Assembly (NCBI GenBank): GCA_037013495.1
Contig: CM072807.1
Span: forward strand, 12,501-76,500
Length of the DNA stretch: 64,000 bases
Reading direction: 5' to 3'
Source: Hippophae tibetana
Lineage: Eukaryota; Streptophyta; Magnoliopsida; Rosales; Elaeagnaceae
Below the pieces are notes generated by a model. The model did not search any database. It saw nothing but the letters and a program-made list of their open reading frames with translations, and was not told the DNA's origin. Of this stretch, positions 24,000-43,986 are shown piece by piece (within the stretch, counting starts at the first letter, position 1; the number at the start of each line of letters is the position of its first letter). Made by a program: the position numbers and the translations under genes.

Positions 24000-26500
24000 A
24001 ACAAAGTATAAGTCTATATATTTAATACTTGTACATATTATATTTTATTAACACTTATTTTATGTATTATATATTAATTATTTAATTGTGTATTCAAATA
24101 TTTTATAATTTATTCAAATATCTTATCTCTTTGTTCATCCGCTTTCACTATTACTATTGCAGAAGATGATGTTGAGATAAAAAAAAATTAAATTATTGAT
24201 TAATCAATTTATTATTTTGGTTTATAAATGTGATTTTATATGTTTGATTTTTGCAAGATACTCGTACTATTGATGAATAATTAGAAGAAAGAAGTTTTGA
24301 TTTATTGTACTTGAAGTTTTCTTAAATTTATTTAATTAGTTTTTAATATTTATATTAATTTAGAATATTTTATTTATATCTTGTGTTTTTCATTTATATG
24401 TATTTAATCTTATCTAGATTCATAGAAATATATATTATTAAATGTTAAATTTTTTATCAAAAATTCAAAATAACAAATTGAGATAACAAGTTCAAGAGAA
24501 TTGTATATTTACTTTTTGTTGATTGCATAGCCAAAAGGAACTCAATTGAATAGGATTTTTTTTTAATTTTGAAAAATAATTTTTTTTGATTTTTTTAATA
24601 ACTATCCCGAATTGTTATCTGGTTAAAAAACATCCGCAAACTGTAACGATTTTCGAGCAATTTTGATGACAATTTTATAATTCAATTTAAAAACAATTAT
24701 ATTAAAATCCTTCTCCACGTATTCCTACTCATCACTACTCAAAAAAGAAGAAATATCTTGATTTGCTCCTTCCTTCTAGAGTTTTAGTATTGGGTTCCAC
24801 GTCTTCTCTCTTTTGCTTTTCTTTACACACATGTATATAACATCCTTAAAAAATTTAATCACAAAATAATATTACTCAAATGTAACTCATATTTTTATTT
24901 AAAAAATCAGCAGAAAATTATAATTAAAATTCTTTATAAGTTTTAGAGATATTATTTTAAGTAATATTTTTACTTAATGTAATTCTTATTATTTATTTAT
25001 TTATTATTATTTTGTTAGCAGTTACCAACGAGTCTGCCCTTCTGGATCATTAAAAAAAGGAAATTTCAGGACTTATTTGGCTAAATAACTTAAAGATTAA
25101 TTTTTGTATTTAAAAACTAAAAATTAATTTAAAATATTAAAATATTTGACTATAATTTTTAAATTATAATTTTTAAAAATTGTATGAACTTCAAAAATAA
25201 ATTAAAAAAATTAAAAACATTTAATACATATTTTCATTTTATTATTATTTTTTTTTTTTTTTTTATTTTGAGAAACACGGAAAACTCACTGAACTTGTTT
25301 TACGAAAAGGCGGAGGCATATATTACTCTTGTATTACGTTTGCTTTGTGTTTTTGCTAATATTATGTTATATTGTCTTGGATTAGTTAACATCTGAATTT
25401 TTTATTTTCTTTTACTTAAAAAATATATACACGTATATTTTTAATAGTATTCTATCTTGCGACTTAAAAAAGTATATATATATATATATAACATTTTTTT
25501 TTAATTTCACTTAAAAATAATATACACCCATGTTTTACATAGGATTCAATTTCTCAACTTTAAAGTCATATTTAGTGGACAAATACATCTACACCATACT
25601 CTAATTGGTACCTTTAGGACATTTATTTTAATAGTACTATTATATTGTACATTTTAATTTATTTTTATTTTAATAAAGTTATATTACTATAATATAAATT
25701 ATTATTGTCACAAAAATAATTAATTAATTATAATTTTATTAAATATAAATGAAATTCAAATATAATACTAATAATGATAATATTATTACCTATTTTAATT
25801 TGACATCATTTTAAAAATATTCAATTTTATCATGGCTTTTATTATTTTACTATTTTTTTAATAATTATATACAATCATGTATATATATAATGATAAAATT
25901 TCAACCAATGTACTCTTATTAAAATATTATGGTTTTTTTAATTATTAAATATGCCCCAGGGAAAGGATATTTGTACAAGTCGTTTTTCAAATAAATTAAA
26001 AAAAAAAAAACAAAATAGACCTATTATACCAGAAGGGCAGTAACTGTAGTAGGAGACTATCATAATATATTAATACATGTGAAGACAAATATTAAGAAAA
26101 CATTAATAATCAGGGAATAAATGACTTAAAACAGTTATACAAATATTTTCTTAGCACTTCTTTTAACAATGAAGATCCAATTCCATGGATCAAATAGAGT
26201 TATAGAGGTGGGGAAATAACGAAGTCTCTACAGTTAAAAATATGGATATTGAGGTTATGACAATGTTTTTTTTTTTCTCTAATAATTGGTACTTTTTAAG
26301 ATGAAAAAGAAAAAGAAAAAAAAAACAGCAGACAGCAAAATGAAATATAAATAATTCTTATTCAGGGAGTTAATGTGTCCATGGCAACGTAAACCAGGGG
26401 AGATGAATGAACAAGATTGAAATGGAGTAACATTGATCGAATGATGCACTAATTTAGGCAATGCCAAAGAGTCAGCTGCCAGCCAACCAATTTTGGAATA
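24000..26500. other. AT-rich intergenic DNA
   Basis: Long A and T runs, an (AT) tract near 25470, and no coding frame with recognisable content. The 3' end and inverted terminal repeats of the hAT element may lie in 24000-24700 but could not be fixed. From about 26500 the sequence is probably the 3' flank of MCM4. Confidence 0.55.
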
Positions 26501-26974
26501 GAATTATTACAAGATGTAGAGTAAATGCTACCATTTGTCACGCCTTCCTTTTAGCATCATATGGAAAAATATTGATATCAGTACAAATAACATATTTCAA
26601 AGCGTGCAATAAAATGATGTAGATTTGAATCTCCATGTAAATAAAAGTATGCAGAAAAAGAAACTCTTGTGTATAAAGTAGCCAAGGATTTAAACTAGAA
26701 GATTTCTTCAAATTGTGATAAAATACTTGATGGCAAGCTCTCCCATTAAATATTATTATTAAAAGCACTGAGAAGCCACCTGCAACTCTAAATTTTAAAC
26801 AAGTATCCGTCACGTGTATTTCCTTATATTTAAAATACATAACAATGATAAAGCAGATGAGACCTTTAGATAATACTACAATACATCTGGTTGAACAATT
26901 TCACCAAACAGCTTTGCTAAAGAGACCTTGGCAGGGCAAATGATCTACTAGTCTACTTTACTGCAGTACTCTTG

Positions 26975-32907
<5,933 letters not shown>

Positions 32908-33157
32908 ATTAAAAAAGAGGGAAATGGAGTGATGGAGAACGGCGAACAGCAAGAGAGTGGACTGTGGAGACTATAGACTTGGACAATGCCGAAAAGGGAG
33001 CTTAGGGAACCGCAACAATGGATGATTCTTCACCGGCGGCGTGGATGTCAGAGAGGGAGAATTTGAAATTTGAGATACCAAGAGCTGAATAGGGTTTGGG
33101 AGGTTTCTGTGGAAGGAAAATGTTCTCTTTATGATCTGTGGATGATGAGTCGAATAT

Positions 33158-33165
33158 GGCGGGAA
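33158..33165 (-). promoter_or_regulatory. E2F-type site upstream of MCM4
   Basis: GGCGGGAA (minus strand TTCCCGCC) fits the E2F consensus and lies about 250 bp upstream of the inferred MCM4 start codon. A second related block, TTTACCCGCC, is at 33176-33185. Plant MCM genes are known S-phase E2F targets, so G1/S induction is a reasonable inference. Confidence 0.6.
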
Positions 33166-33255
33166 CAAGATATCATTTACCCGCCAGATATTTTGTGGGC
33201 CGGAACAGGTCGGAGTTTAGACACTTTTTACTTAAGGTATCCCACTGATTTCTAG

Positions 33256-35640
33256 CAAGTCCACGTAAACATTCTACTTTTAATAATAGGTATTAAGAAC
33301 TTGTATTCAATTAAGATTTAAAAATATAGATTTTAAATTTTATAAATTTTTAAAGATTTTAACTGTATTTTATTAAATTTTTAAAAACTTCCTTACATTA
33401 ATTGAAAAGTTATACGTGACCTATTTAACTTATATAAAAGTTATTATTAGGAAATCATTGGTTATTAATAGTTATTAAAAGAAAATTATTCCTTTAAGAT
33501 TAATAAATAAGAATTATTAAAAAAATTAGTTAATTATAAATTCATTTATATTTTATGAATATTTAATTTTATTTTATTTATTTTTTGATAATTTTATGCG
33601 ATATTATTTTTAAAAAGTCAACTTGGGTTAGTAATTGAGCCGGTAAATATAAAAAAGAATGAAAGGAAAAAAGAAAGAAAAAATAAAATAAAAATTGAAA
33701 GAGTTTAAAAAAATATTATGAGAGAATATATCATTTGTAGTAGACTTTATTCATACATAAAAATATTTAAAATCGTAATTTTTAAAAATCATTAATATTT
33801 TAAATTTTCTAATAAATTTTTAAGAAATAATAATTGAATATACTTACATTTATATAGACTTTTAAAAAAATTTAATTGAATACAGTTAAATTTTTATAAA
33901 TTCTTAAAAGTCTTAGATAAATGTATTTATCTATTTTAAAAAATTTAAAATTCATTAAAATCTATCAAAATTTTATTTAATACACCATGATATACATATA
34001 ATAAATCTAATAAAAGCATTGAAAGCGTATTTATTTTATATCGTGATATATATATATATATATATATTATTTTTCGATTAATAGTTGAAAATAATTTCAC
34101 CCCACCCCATATTTGAGGTTCATGGTTATGAGATGCTCATAGATGGTGATGTGGCCACACTTAATAGGTCTTCACCTGTTAATTTATATGAACTATTATA
34201 TATATTATAAATTTATAATAATTTTAACTGATATAATCATTTTAATTTAATATGGGTTTGGGTATTAGATCTTATTGTCCACGATATTTTACCATTTCAT
34301 TTGAGATATATTTTAAATATATGATACATAACCTCTCTTTTTTAGTTTACAGTCATTCCAATAGAACATTACCACATTTATTTAATTGACGTCATTTTCG
34401 ACTTTTTGGGGCTTACGCATTTTGTATTGTAAAATGGTTTTTTTAATTTATTTTTGTCCACGTAGAGTTAGTTCTAATATGATAATTTTTTAACTAAATT
34501 CCATTTGAAGTGACATTATACATATTTTATTATATTTTGAGAAGTTTTCTTCACATGTATAAATGTAAATATGATATTATTATTAAAAGTTTTGTTGTGA
34601 TTTCAAAAAATAAAGATATCATGCTATTAAATTATAAATTTGGTTGAAAATTTATAATATTGTTAATTAGAATACATAATATTAGATGAGACCTTAAAGA
34701 GCTGAAAAATAATGCTAAAAAATACTTTTTTATTTAGATATTATTGATATACCTTCATTTTGAAATAATAAAACTTATTTTATCTTTTTTAAAAAATTGG
34801 ATTCTTTTCTTTTTCTTATCTTTCATTTAAAAATAGTATTTTCCTTATTTTTATTAAGTCGACGAATTGACATTAAAAAAAAAGATCGTAATGATAAAGG
34901 AAATTGTAAAGGGATGAATTGAAGCAATCTGTAGTTAGGCAGGTTAGCAGACGTGAATTTTTAAACAAGGTAGGTAGGTAGGTAATTATTTGGTGAAGAA
35001 TTTACCTGAGCTATTGAATTTTGAAACAAGGTGCAAAGCAGAAATGTATTCATCCAAGAGCACCAAGACAGAGAGAGTAAGTGGCTTCTTATTATCTCTA
35101 TTGGCTATTTATTGCCAATCAAAAGGCACATGTGAATGAATGTCCATGGTGCTCTAAATTATAATGTGTAGGTCTAGGTCTTTCTTGGTTGGGTTTTCAT
35201 GCCAGCTACTCCCCTCTTGCTAGCTAGCTATTTGGCATGGTCTTCAATTCTCATATTTTTCTTAAACATCCCAATGTCCATACAGAACCATAAATTCACT
35301 TAAACAAACCTTCCATTTCGTTAAATTTATGTACTCTAATTATGTATACAACTCTCAAAGGATAATAAATAAAGAAATCAACTACCAACTATATAACATC
35401 AATCCGCATCATACCATGTTACTAAACCACCAAGACACCTCAACAGTTAAGAACGCGCAAACCATTTTGAGATAGAATTATCACCATGTTTACTATTAAA
35501 AAAGTACTTTGTAAATTGTTTATAGTTTCCACATTTAAATCAAAATTGATTTACCCATCAATATTACAACAGAATAAGGAAGACAATGGTAACATAATCT
35601 AAACATATGAATAACACTATTCAAACTGGCACTACATCAT
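33256..35640. other. AT-rich intergenic region between MCM4 and alpha-COP
   Basis: About 33290-34000 holds A/T-rich blocks repeated in direct and inverted sense (TTCAATTAAGATTTAAAAAT-like on the left, ATTTAATTGAATACAGTT-like on the right), which suggests a decayed MITE without clear ends. An (AT) run lies near 34048-34066. The rest shows no coding or RNA feature. From about 35640 it is probably the 3' untranslated part of alpha-COP. Confidence 0.45.
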
Positions 35641-35953
35641 TTTCACAACCCACACAAATATTAGCAAATTTTGCATACATTGACAAGTAAACTGTCCATC
35701 TAAATTAACTAAGGCTTTGACTATTCTTTCCTACGACCAAGAATAGCCTAAAACAAAATTCTGGAATTTTTTATTACTAATCAACTAAATAAAAAGAGCA
35801 AAAAGGAAACTTAAAACAATTCACTTCAAACTTACCTCTTCTTCTACAGTATTACCTTGTACCAGCATGTATATCCAAACAGTAAACATCTTCAGCTGCC
35901 AAAATGATGAACACGAAAAAGAATGAAAATCTCACCTAATCCAGGGCTTACGC

Positions 35954-38900
35954 TCATCGAATCTGAGAAGGAGAACATAGCAACCCAGAGGCATCTGCAC
36001 CAACTACTGCAAGATCACAAACGGTACAAAGCTTACCCTCTTGGAATGGCACAAACCGCGAATTACAGTACGGGCAAGAGACATCCTTTTGTCCTCGATA
36101 AATTGGTACGTAAGTTGCTCCACAAATCACAAATGGGTTCCTAAAATCATAATTAATCTGACTAGCATCAGTCATATTCCTCTCAGCAGCCTGAAGTACT
36201 TGTCTAGCTGTCTTTGCCTGGTTCTCAACGGTTGGGTTGGTCTCCAATAACCGCCTTGCAAAGTTTGCTGCAGTTGCAAGGTTCTTTGCCTTGAAGCACA
36301 CTCTCATTGCACTGAGCAAGGCCAGCCTTAAGTGAGGCATTTGAAGATTGCAATGTGTAAAATAGGCTGCAAGTTCCTGCTGGCGTACTGAATTGTCTTC
36401 AAGTTCCCTCCTTTTCAGCTCCATTTTCAGACCTAAGACATACTCTTTAACAATAGTAATCAACTCCTTAACTTCATCCACTTCCCTCCTTGACTCAACA
36501 ACAATCAAAGGAATTGTATGAAGATTGCTCAGAAAGATCCTTAGAGCTTCAGTGAACTTCCCAGCAGTAGTAGCCTTGTACCCAGCTTTAAGTTTCTCTT
36601 CCAACTGAGAGAAGTTAAACACAAGAGATGGTGGGCCCCTCACATTGGGGCTGGCAGAATCACTCCATCCACGTTCAACAGCCAGTGATATCACCGGAGC
36701 AGAAGAAAATGCTTGTAGATAGCTGTGGCTACCAGTATGAAGATCAAAAAACATGGATTTAAACGGAGTAAAGTTCTTAATACCAAGTTGCCTATTTAGC
36801 AAACGCATTGCAGTATCAAAATTGCCTGCAGCTGCATGTTCAGCAGCAAGAGATGACCTCTGGATCCATATCTGGCTCACGGGCATGCCAGGTGTTGGAG
36901 CAACAAAAACTAAAGAGCGTGCATTGCCAGAAGCTTTTGGAGTGTCTGATTCAGGGGGAAGCTCCAAATCTTCAAGATCCCATCCTCCCTCTTCATCATT
37001 TTCTTCAGCCACTTCTCCATCCTCCAATATAGCTGTAATATCACCATTTTGTAAGCCCTCAGCATCAACCATTTCCAGCTCTTCACCCCATTCACCATCT
37101 GCAGCCTCATCCTCTTCATCTATGATACCCCTGGCAATATTATCCACACCACCTTCAAATATGCCTTTCATTACTCTTAGAAGAGGCCAATCGCCTCCAC
37201 ACGTGACTGGTTCTGGTGGCTTCAAGAGGGAAGGTACTTTCCCTGCCGGCAAAGATGGAAGGTTATCACCCAACTCCTCGGCAAGACGTTTTGCATCCTC
37301 CTCTAGCCCATGAACAGAAGCCATAATGTAAGCAAGTGGCAGGTGGCCAACAGTCTCCAAGATCTTCACACGTTCTCCTACATCACCCACATACAGTGCA
37401 TTATGAAATTGACCCATAACTTCATTTTTAACCGCAGCAATTTTTAACATCTTGAATAGTTTCTCCATGTTACCAGTTATGAGATACAGGAAGGATAACC
37501 TTTCAAAGTTTTTGGTTTTCTGGTAGGCATATTCCACAATTCCAGCATTGCCCTGACGAAGAGCCTCAACACCCAATCTGTACCAGTGATCTTTCTCATC
37601 AATTGTCGTGGCTGATGCAACAGCTATTTGAATATTCCCACTCTCCAGAGCCAAATTAAAACGAATTCTCTCATCTTTCACAAAATGGAGAGCAACTTCA
37701 GGGAAACCCTTCTGCTGCAAATAGGCAATCATAGCTTGCCCACAGAGCTGTGAGCTCCTTATCATGCTCATGACATGGTCATATTTCTTCCTCAATAAGG
37801 ACAGCTTGAAAATGTATTCTGTAGCATCAACAACTATTGCTTTAATTTTCCCATCCCTATCCAAGCAGAATATAGTGTTACCCGAAACTTTTGTAATATA
37901 GACTGGATTGTCAAGTGTTCTAATGATCCCACTATCTCCATTTGGAAGGCAGTATTTGATATGATTTAGAGTTGTATATATGAATACACCATTATCATCC
38001 CAAGCACCACTTTTTACACGGATTGTTTCATGCAAGGTGCACTGGTGCACAAGTTTCTTGCTAGCAATGACAATAGCATGTTTGCTAAGCAGGGCAACAC
38101 TCTCCATGTCATTAGACCAAACAACATACTTGATAAAGGGAGTTTGAAGATCACCAAGAAACAACCTCTGTTGAAGATCAAATATAACCACCCTATCCTC
38201 TGCCCTGCACAGCAAATTACCAGTTCCCGCATAAAATATCGCATCAGCAGCAATTGGGAGGCCACTCTTCTTGACAACTTCATTTTTCAGATTCTTGACC
38301 AAGACTTGATTGTTGCTTTTGTCAAGAACGGCAAACCTGTTCCTAGCCACAAAGATGGCAGAGCCTCCAACACCTCTCTTTGCATCTTGAACACTATCAC
38401 CCCTAACACTGCTGTCCTTTGGTATGAAATACAATTCATAAGATCCACCATCTACATCTGAGCATATCAGAACAGCATTTTCTGTTGGACTGTAAGAAAG
38501 AGTCCTTGGACTTTGATTCAACCCAGTAGAACCAGGGCGTCTAATTGGAATAATTTGTGTGTCCCTTTGACTTGAAAACTCATAGTACCGCAAAAAACGA
38601 TCTTTGGCATAGAAGAGACTATCCCCACTAAGGGAAAAAGCTGGCCGCTCTCTTTCCAACTTAAAGACAATCATACCACTATCATGGCCTGCTGCCAAAA
38701 GATTCATCTCAGGGTGAGAAGCAAGAATCCAAAAACGATCATGCTCTCTTCGGAAAGTTTGAATTCCAGATCGCTTAGTCACATCCCAAACACGAATGCT
38801 TTTATCCTCAGAATTGGACACAATTATGTCCTGTTTGGCGTGGAACATAACGCTAGAAACATTATTCATGTGTCCTCTCAATGTGTCCACTTCCCAAGCT

Positions 38901-41272
38901 TTAGTGTCTGAAAAAAAGAAGATCAAGTTAATAGCTGATGTGATTATAAGTAAAAGAACAATTTCAATAGTAGAAAACACATGATTCATGGTAGGTTAGC
39001 AAGGTCTGGAAAATGAAAAGCTACACAAAAAAAGTCATTACAACAGAAAATAAATAATATACGAAAACACTTTTGACCAATAAAAGTGAAAATCGTATTG
39101 ATCCAATAAATGTATCATAAAGAAGGAAGAGAGAAAAGGAGAGCAAAATGAAAAAAGAAACATGGAACTACCCCGCATCGTTATTCTGGGCAAATTTTGC
39201 AACTCCCAAAGTTTGAGAGCATGATAATACTGATTATAACATAATTATAAACTCAAGGCTAAACTATATCATTGGTGCTCAAACTTTGACTAGATTTACA
39301 CATAGGTCCTTAAACTTTAATTAGATTTCCACGTAAGTCCCAAAATTTTAAAATATATGATTTAATCCTCAAACTATTAAAACTTTATACACAGGTAATT
39401 GTATGATTTAGTCTTTGAACTTTTAAATTTTCCTATGTAGGTCCAAAATTTTGAATCATATGTATTTTAGTAGTTAAGCTAGGACCTACAAGTGAAATTT
39501 TAAAAGTTTGATGATTAAATTATACAATTTAAAAATATAGAGTTATGTATAAAGTTTTAAAAGTTTGAGGAATAAATCATACTCTTAAAATTTTGAGAAC
39601 CTAAGTAAAATTTCTCAAAGTTTGAGTACTAATGAAGTAATTACGTATGAACTCAATACATTGTGACTACCTAGAACATGTACTTACCATTCATTCGCCA
39701 CAACTTGACTTGCCGATCATCTGCTCCTGATACAATCAAAGGCAGTGTTGGGTGAAAGGCAGCCCAGTTAACACCTCGGTCATGGCCCTCAAGTACATAC
39801 TTAACAACTGCATCAACACCTCCAAATAGATCTGTATTCATCTGACTTAGTCGCAGAATGTCATCCGCAGGAGAGACAGTCTTCTTTCTCAGGGCTCCAA
39901 TATCCCAAACACGAATTGTCTGATCAAGAGAGGCTGACACAACAAGGTCCTCTTTAGGGTGAAATGAAGCACACATAACATAGTGATTGTGGCCCGTCAA
40001 AACAGAAATACAAGTACGTGACTGCCAGTTCCATATGCGAATTGTCTGATCATCACTAGCACTCACAATCCATGGGTATTCATGATGGAACTGTACTGTA
40101 CGAATATAATCAAGGTGTCCAAGTAGAGTAAAAAGACACTTATGCATCTTGTAGTTCCAAACTTTAATCTTGTAATCATCCCCTGTAAAGAATAATTAAA
40201 GACAAAAAGGACTTTCATTCATAAATGAACTAGAAGCAACACATTGATCTTGAATTACAATAGCCACTCCTCTAGGGAAGCAACATGAGTGTACAAACAA
40301 ATCAATGATTCCCTCCGATAGAAGTAACAAGTATAAATCAAAACTGTCAAGATAGACATGCACACAATATATCATATTTTGCCACTTTTCATAGTTAAAA
40401 GAGCATTGTTAAAATAATGGGTACCAAACAGATAGTTACGTTCTTAAAAAAAAAACTAAAACAGTATATAAGGTCTTTCTTGGATCTGCATGGTACAAAC
40501 TAACAGGCTATTGCATAATATTTTCTAAATGAAAATTCGTGGAAGTCAGTCACCACGCACAGGCAATAAGAAAATGATCAAAATGATAAAAACAAGTATT
40601 CCACCTAAACTACACGTCATGTCCAAAATTTCAAATGCTAAAATGAAAAACTTTGAAAGAAGTAAATCATGTAAGGTGCTCAAGAAATAAGACTTGTGGC
40701 ATGAAGTTCCCTGAACACTTGGTTTCTGCTACCATTTAGCTCAAGTTACGTGATGTCTGCAAATAGAACGGAAAACAAGACAAAGTATTGTTATTCCATT
40801 AATCCAGTTCCCTACAGAGAAGAAACAGACTAATAACCTAGATCTAAGCAAATTTCAGCAATGGCCGTCGAAAAGAGTGGCAAACTGATAACTTCCATCT
40901 ACAACGAAAGACTTGAGCTAATGGGGAGAGACGTAAGGGATTTATCAAAATTCAACACTAGGATATCATTAACACTCAAACGGGAAAAGGATTAGAAGAA
41001 AAAAATTCACAGTTGCGAGTATTGGAAGCAAACTAATAAGAGTGCCATGTATGAAATTTGACACCTCCAGACACAAAGAGAGGCTGAGATTTGTGGAAAT
41101 GGACGCCTCGGACAGGCCCATCGTGCTCATCAAATCGATCAATCAGAGTTCCCATACGATAGTCCCATAATTGAATCACCCCGCTGTGAAGACTGGCGAG
41201 GATCCATGGCCTCTTACTGTGGAAGCTCAGTCCCTTAACTCTATTGCTCTTTGTCTCGAACTTGGTCAACAT
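35954..41272 (-). CDS. Coatomer subunit alpha (alpha-COP)
   Basis: Largest subunit of the COPI coat, which binds dilysine (KKxx) cargo and drives retrograde Golgi-to-ER vesicle traffic in the cytosol. Three exons, 41065-41272, 39688-40182 and 35954-38907, join in frame to 1218 residues, close to the usual plant length of about 1216. The start [18 protein letters not shown] is the conserved N-terminus. Residues 1 to about 300 are WD40 repeats (for example [46 protein letters not shown]). A coatomer WD-associated region follows, then an acidic linker near residue 640-690, and the C-terminal alpha-COP domain. That domain ends with two CxxC pairs (CPYC, CTVC), a possible zinc site, and the final SQIR. 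No breaks. The large third exon is typical of plant copies. ORFs on the opposite strand here are shadows. Confidence 0.97.
39262..39645. mobile_element. MITE-like element in the second alpha-COP intron
   Basis: Long imperfect terminal inverted repeats: the left side reads CATTGGTGCTCAAACTTTGA and the right side, reversed, CATTAGTACTCAAACTTTGA. The interior consists of alternating TAGGTCCTTAAACTTT-like blocks in both senses. No coding capacity. The exact ends and the target duplication were not resolved. Confidence 0.6.
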
Positions 41273-41789
41273 TTTCACCCCAAATACTGCAAATGACCAA
41301 ATCGTATAAAATCATTGACAGTTCCAATAAATTATGACACTATTAACTCAGATGTAAACGTAAATTCTTAGACAGACTATGAAACCCAATAAAAATGTCA
41401 CAAAACAAAATGAAAAGTCCTTCCTAACTTGAATATCCCATTCCTAATATTTTATAATTTTATGATAGTTTATCGACAAATAAACAGAGCAAGCATTGAA
41501 CATTACGCCCAAATAAAAAAAATGAAAAAGAAAAACAGATCTAAGAGAAAACCTAAATTGAAAGTTTTTAGCCTTAGATCTGACCAGTATGTGAGGGGAT
41601 CAATACGGTCCTCTATCGCATCAACAATCACCGCTAATATCAGATGTGTGGGTATATTTGCACAAATCTCAGAAAGAGAAATCGGATATTGAGGGTAGAT
41701 ATAGAGACAGAGGCAAGATGAGATCGGGAAAAAGAGGTCGTTTTGAGTTCTCTCTGATTTGATCTGGCGTCGTATTAGTGCCAATGTTA

Positions 41790-41830
41790 ATTTTTAGTGA
41801 GAGAGAGAGAGAGAGAGAGAAGGGGGGAGG
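41790..41830. repeat. (GA)n tract upstream of alpha-COP
   Basis: About 24 bp of GA repeats followed by GGGGGGAGGAAGGGGG. On the transcribed minus strand this is a CT-rich leader/promoter element, common near plant transcription starts. The regulatory role is inferred. Confidence 0.5.
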
Positions 41831-41965
41831 AAGGGGGCAGAGAAGAAATTATTCTTAGTGACTGAGGGTACCGTGGGGAATTAGAATTTTCAGCAGCTCA
41901 AATTTCTAATTTTGTTGCATGGACCTACCTGGGGTAATCTGTATTAGTCGATCTTGGAATAGTAA

Positions 41966-42280
41966 TAGGTGCTCATAAACTAAACTGGGTTGTATCGGAC
42001 CGAATGGTTTTACAAATCAAATGATCTGGTGCAGTTTATACTAATTTTAAACCGTTCGAATCGGATTGGACCGATTTAATAATATATTAACAATTTCACA
42101 TTATTCTTCATTAAATGTATAAAAAAATCAAACCAAACTATTTTATAAATCAAACGGTCCGATCCGATTTTTATTACTTAAAACCGTTTCAAACGATTCG
42201 GTCTGATCTGATCCGAGTAATATAAACGAACCAATCCAGTTAAAGTTTTTTAACCAAAACTGGACCATTGGACACCCCTA
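41966..42280. mobile_element. hAT-type MITE, copy 1
   Basis: A 315-bp element ending GGACACCCCTA. It shares AAACGGTCCGATCCGATTTTTAT-like blocks with copies at 43616 and 50323. An 8-bp repeat AATAGTAA lies at 41958-41965 and again at 42283-42290, so the exact right boundary is ambiguous by two bases. Non-coding. Confidence 0.8.
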
Positions 42281-42289
42281 GGAATAGTA

Positions 42290-43607
42290 ATGAACGATTG
42301 TGATAGGTTGTGAACTTGTGGTGATGTGTCGTTAGATTTTCTTCCTAAGCAAGATTTAGTTTATCTTATTGTTTGGTATTAAATATGTAATGGACATACG
42401 ACCTAATAAGTACATGTATCCCGCTAGGGTATAACGAAGATATAGGGTTGGCTTAACAAAAGGTCTAGGCCCAACGAGCTTGGTAGAGCGTACAACCCAG
42501 TCGAAAAAGTACCTCGTTATCAAACAGTGAGGTCTTGGATGTCAAGACCTAATGAAACTATGATATCCCGATGTGATCACGATCCTCCCTCTCCGTGAGC
42601 AACCTGCATATAACGACCTCCCTTTATAATTTATGTGTGACACTTGTAGCAATTTGCTTTCTATTTAAACTAGTTTGTGTGCAATTTTACTACATATGTA
42701 ACCATGTATACGAGTGGCTTATGCGTACCTTCCCACGTGCGTAAGATATCATACATATATATACCCCTTAAATGAGGAGAATATGGGATCTATTCATTTG
42801 TTCATATTTCCACTTCTCTCTAAAAATCACTATAATCCCTAACCATAAAATTCTCTCTAAACAATTGGCGTTGTCTGTGAGAAATCAAATCTTTCTAGTC
42901 CATAGTTGGCATTTGAGACCTTCATTTTTATTCCAAGGAGAATTATCTCGTTTTAGGGACATTTACTTGCACACAAAAAATGGACATGAATAGATAGCGA
43001 GCTGGAATAATGGGCGCTCGCACAATCCGCGTTGATGGATTTGAAGCTGAGAACAGGGCGACCTATAGGTCGCTATAGTAGAATCACGATGAATCATGGC
43101 GAATGCAGACTAGGAGCAAACTGATGACAAAGCGTTGGTCCAAATCACCCAACCACGAGCTAAATTATCAAGAGATAGTCGTTTTTTGCTGGTTGTTCTT
43201 AGATCCATGTGAGAGCTAATAGATTGGTATGATTTTGAGCCAATAATTCTCGTATTTTAGGAACATTCACTCCACACAAAAACGTTGGAAAAGCAGGGTG
43301 GATTGGCATTTAATTACGTTTGGATCAATCTGGGTTGGGCCGTTAGGTGGACTGGAGAAAAATGAATGACAAGTTATGCAATGAATGACGGGTTATGGTA
43401 CCTAGCACTTGCAAAAGGGGTGAAATATCCAACCATCATCGAGCTCGCTAAGTGGACGACCTGAGGAGATATAAGTCCTTAGGCTAGAAAAGTGAATCAC
43501 GATCTGGATAGTTGCCAGCGTATACAAGAATTTTTTTGGGATTATCTAACTCAAGCTGAGTCGAAGTGGGAACTATAACCCGAACAAATCGCGAACATGG
43601 ACGATCT
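42290..43607 (+). mobile_element. Ty3/gypsy LTR and internal remnant
   Basis: A TATA-like stretch, an ATTCTCTCTAAACA terminus at about 42863, and directly after it ATTGGCGTTGTCTGTGAG (42864-42881) look like an LTR end followed by a gypsy primer-binding site of the TTGGCGCCGTCTGTGGG type. About 700 bp of internal sequence with no usable frame follow. The start of the LTR and any second LTR were not found. The short ORF at 42772-42993 crosses the LTR end and is not a gene. Confidence 0.5.
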
Positions 43608-43615
43608 GTTGTAAT

Positions 43616-43986
43616 TAGAGGTGTCCATAAACCGGATCGGACCGGACCAAACCGTAAAACCGGACCGGACCAAACCGAACGGTTTGACTAATCAAACGGT
43701 CCGATCCGATTTGTAATAATTTTAAATCGTTCAAACCGGATCGGACCGATTTAATAATATATTAAAAAATTTACATTATTCTTCATTAAATTATAAAAAA
43801 ATCGAACCAAATCGGGAATAAAACCGGACCGAACGGTTTTATAAGTCAAACGGTCCGGTTCGGTTTTTATTTCTTAAAACCGTTTCAAACAATCCGGTCC
43901 GATTCGATCCGAGTAATATGAACGGTTTGGTCCGGTTAAATTTTTTTTAAGAAAAACCGGACCGAACCGAACCATGGACACCCCTA
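43616..43986. mobile_element. hAT-type MITE, copy 2, with perfect 8-bp target duplication
   Basis: A 371-bp element beginning TAGAGGTGTCCATAAACC and ending ATGGACACCCCTA, flanked on both sides by GTTGTAAT (43608-43615 and 43987-43994). Its interior is rich in ACCGGACCG and CGGTCCGGT blocks that form an extended palindrome. Non-autonomous. It is the least decayed of the three copies. Confidence 0.92.

Noticed and set aside
33018-33090. Plus-strand reading MDDSSPAAW, resembling the usual MCM4 start
   Set aside because: It is on the wrong strand for MCM4, stops after about 24 codons and then shows no MCM similarity. I treat it as chance within the leader exon.
36753-37313. Plus-strand Ser/Pro-rich ORF of 186 codons
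   Set aside because: Antisense shadow of the acidic linker region of alpha-COP.
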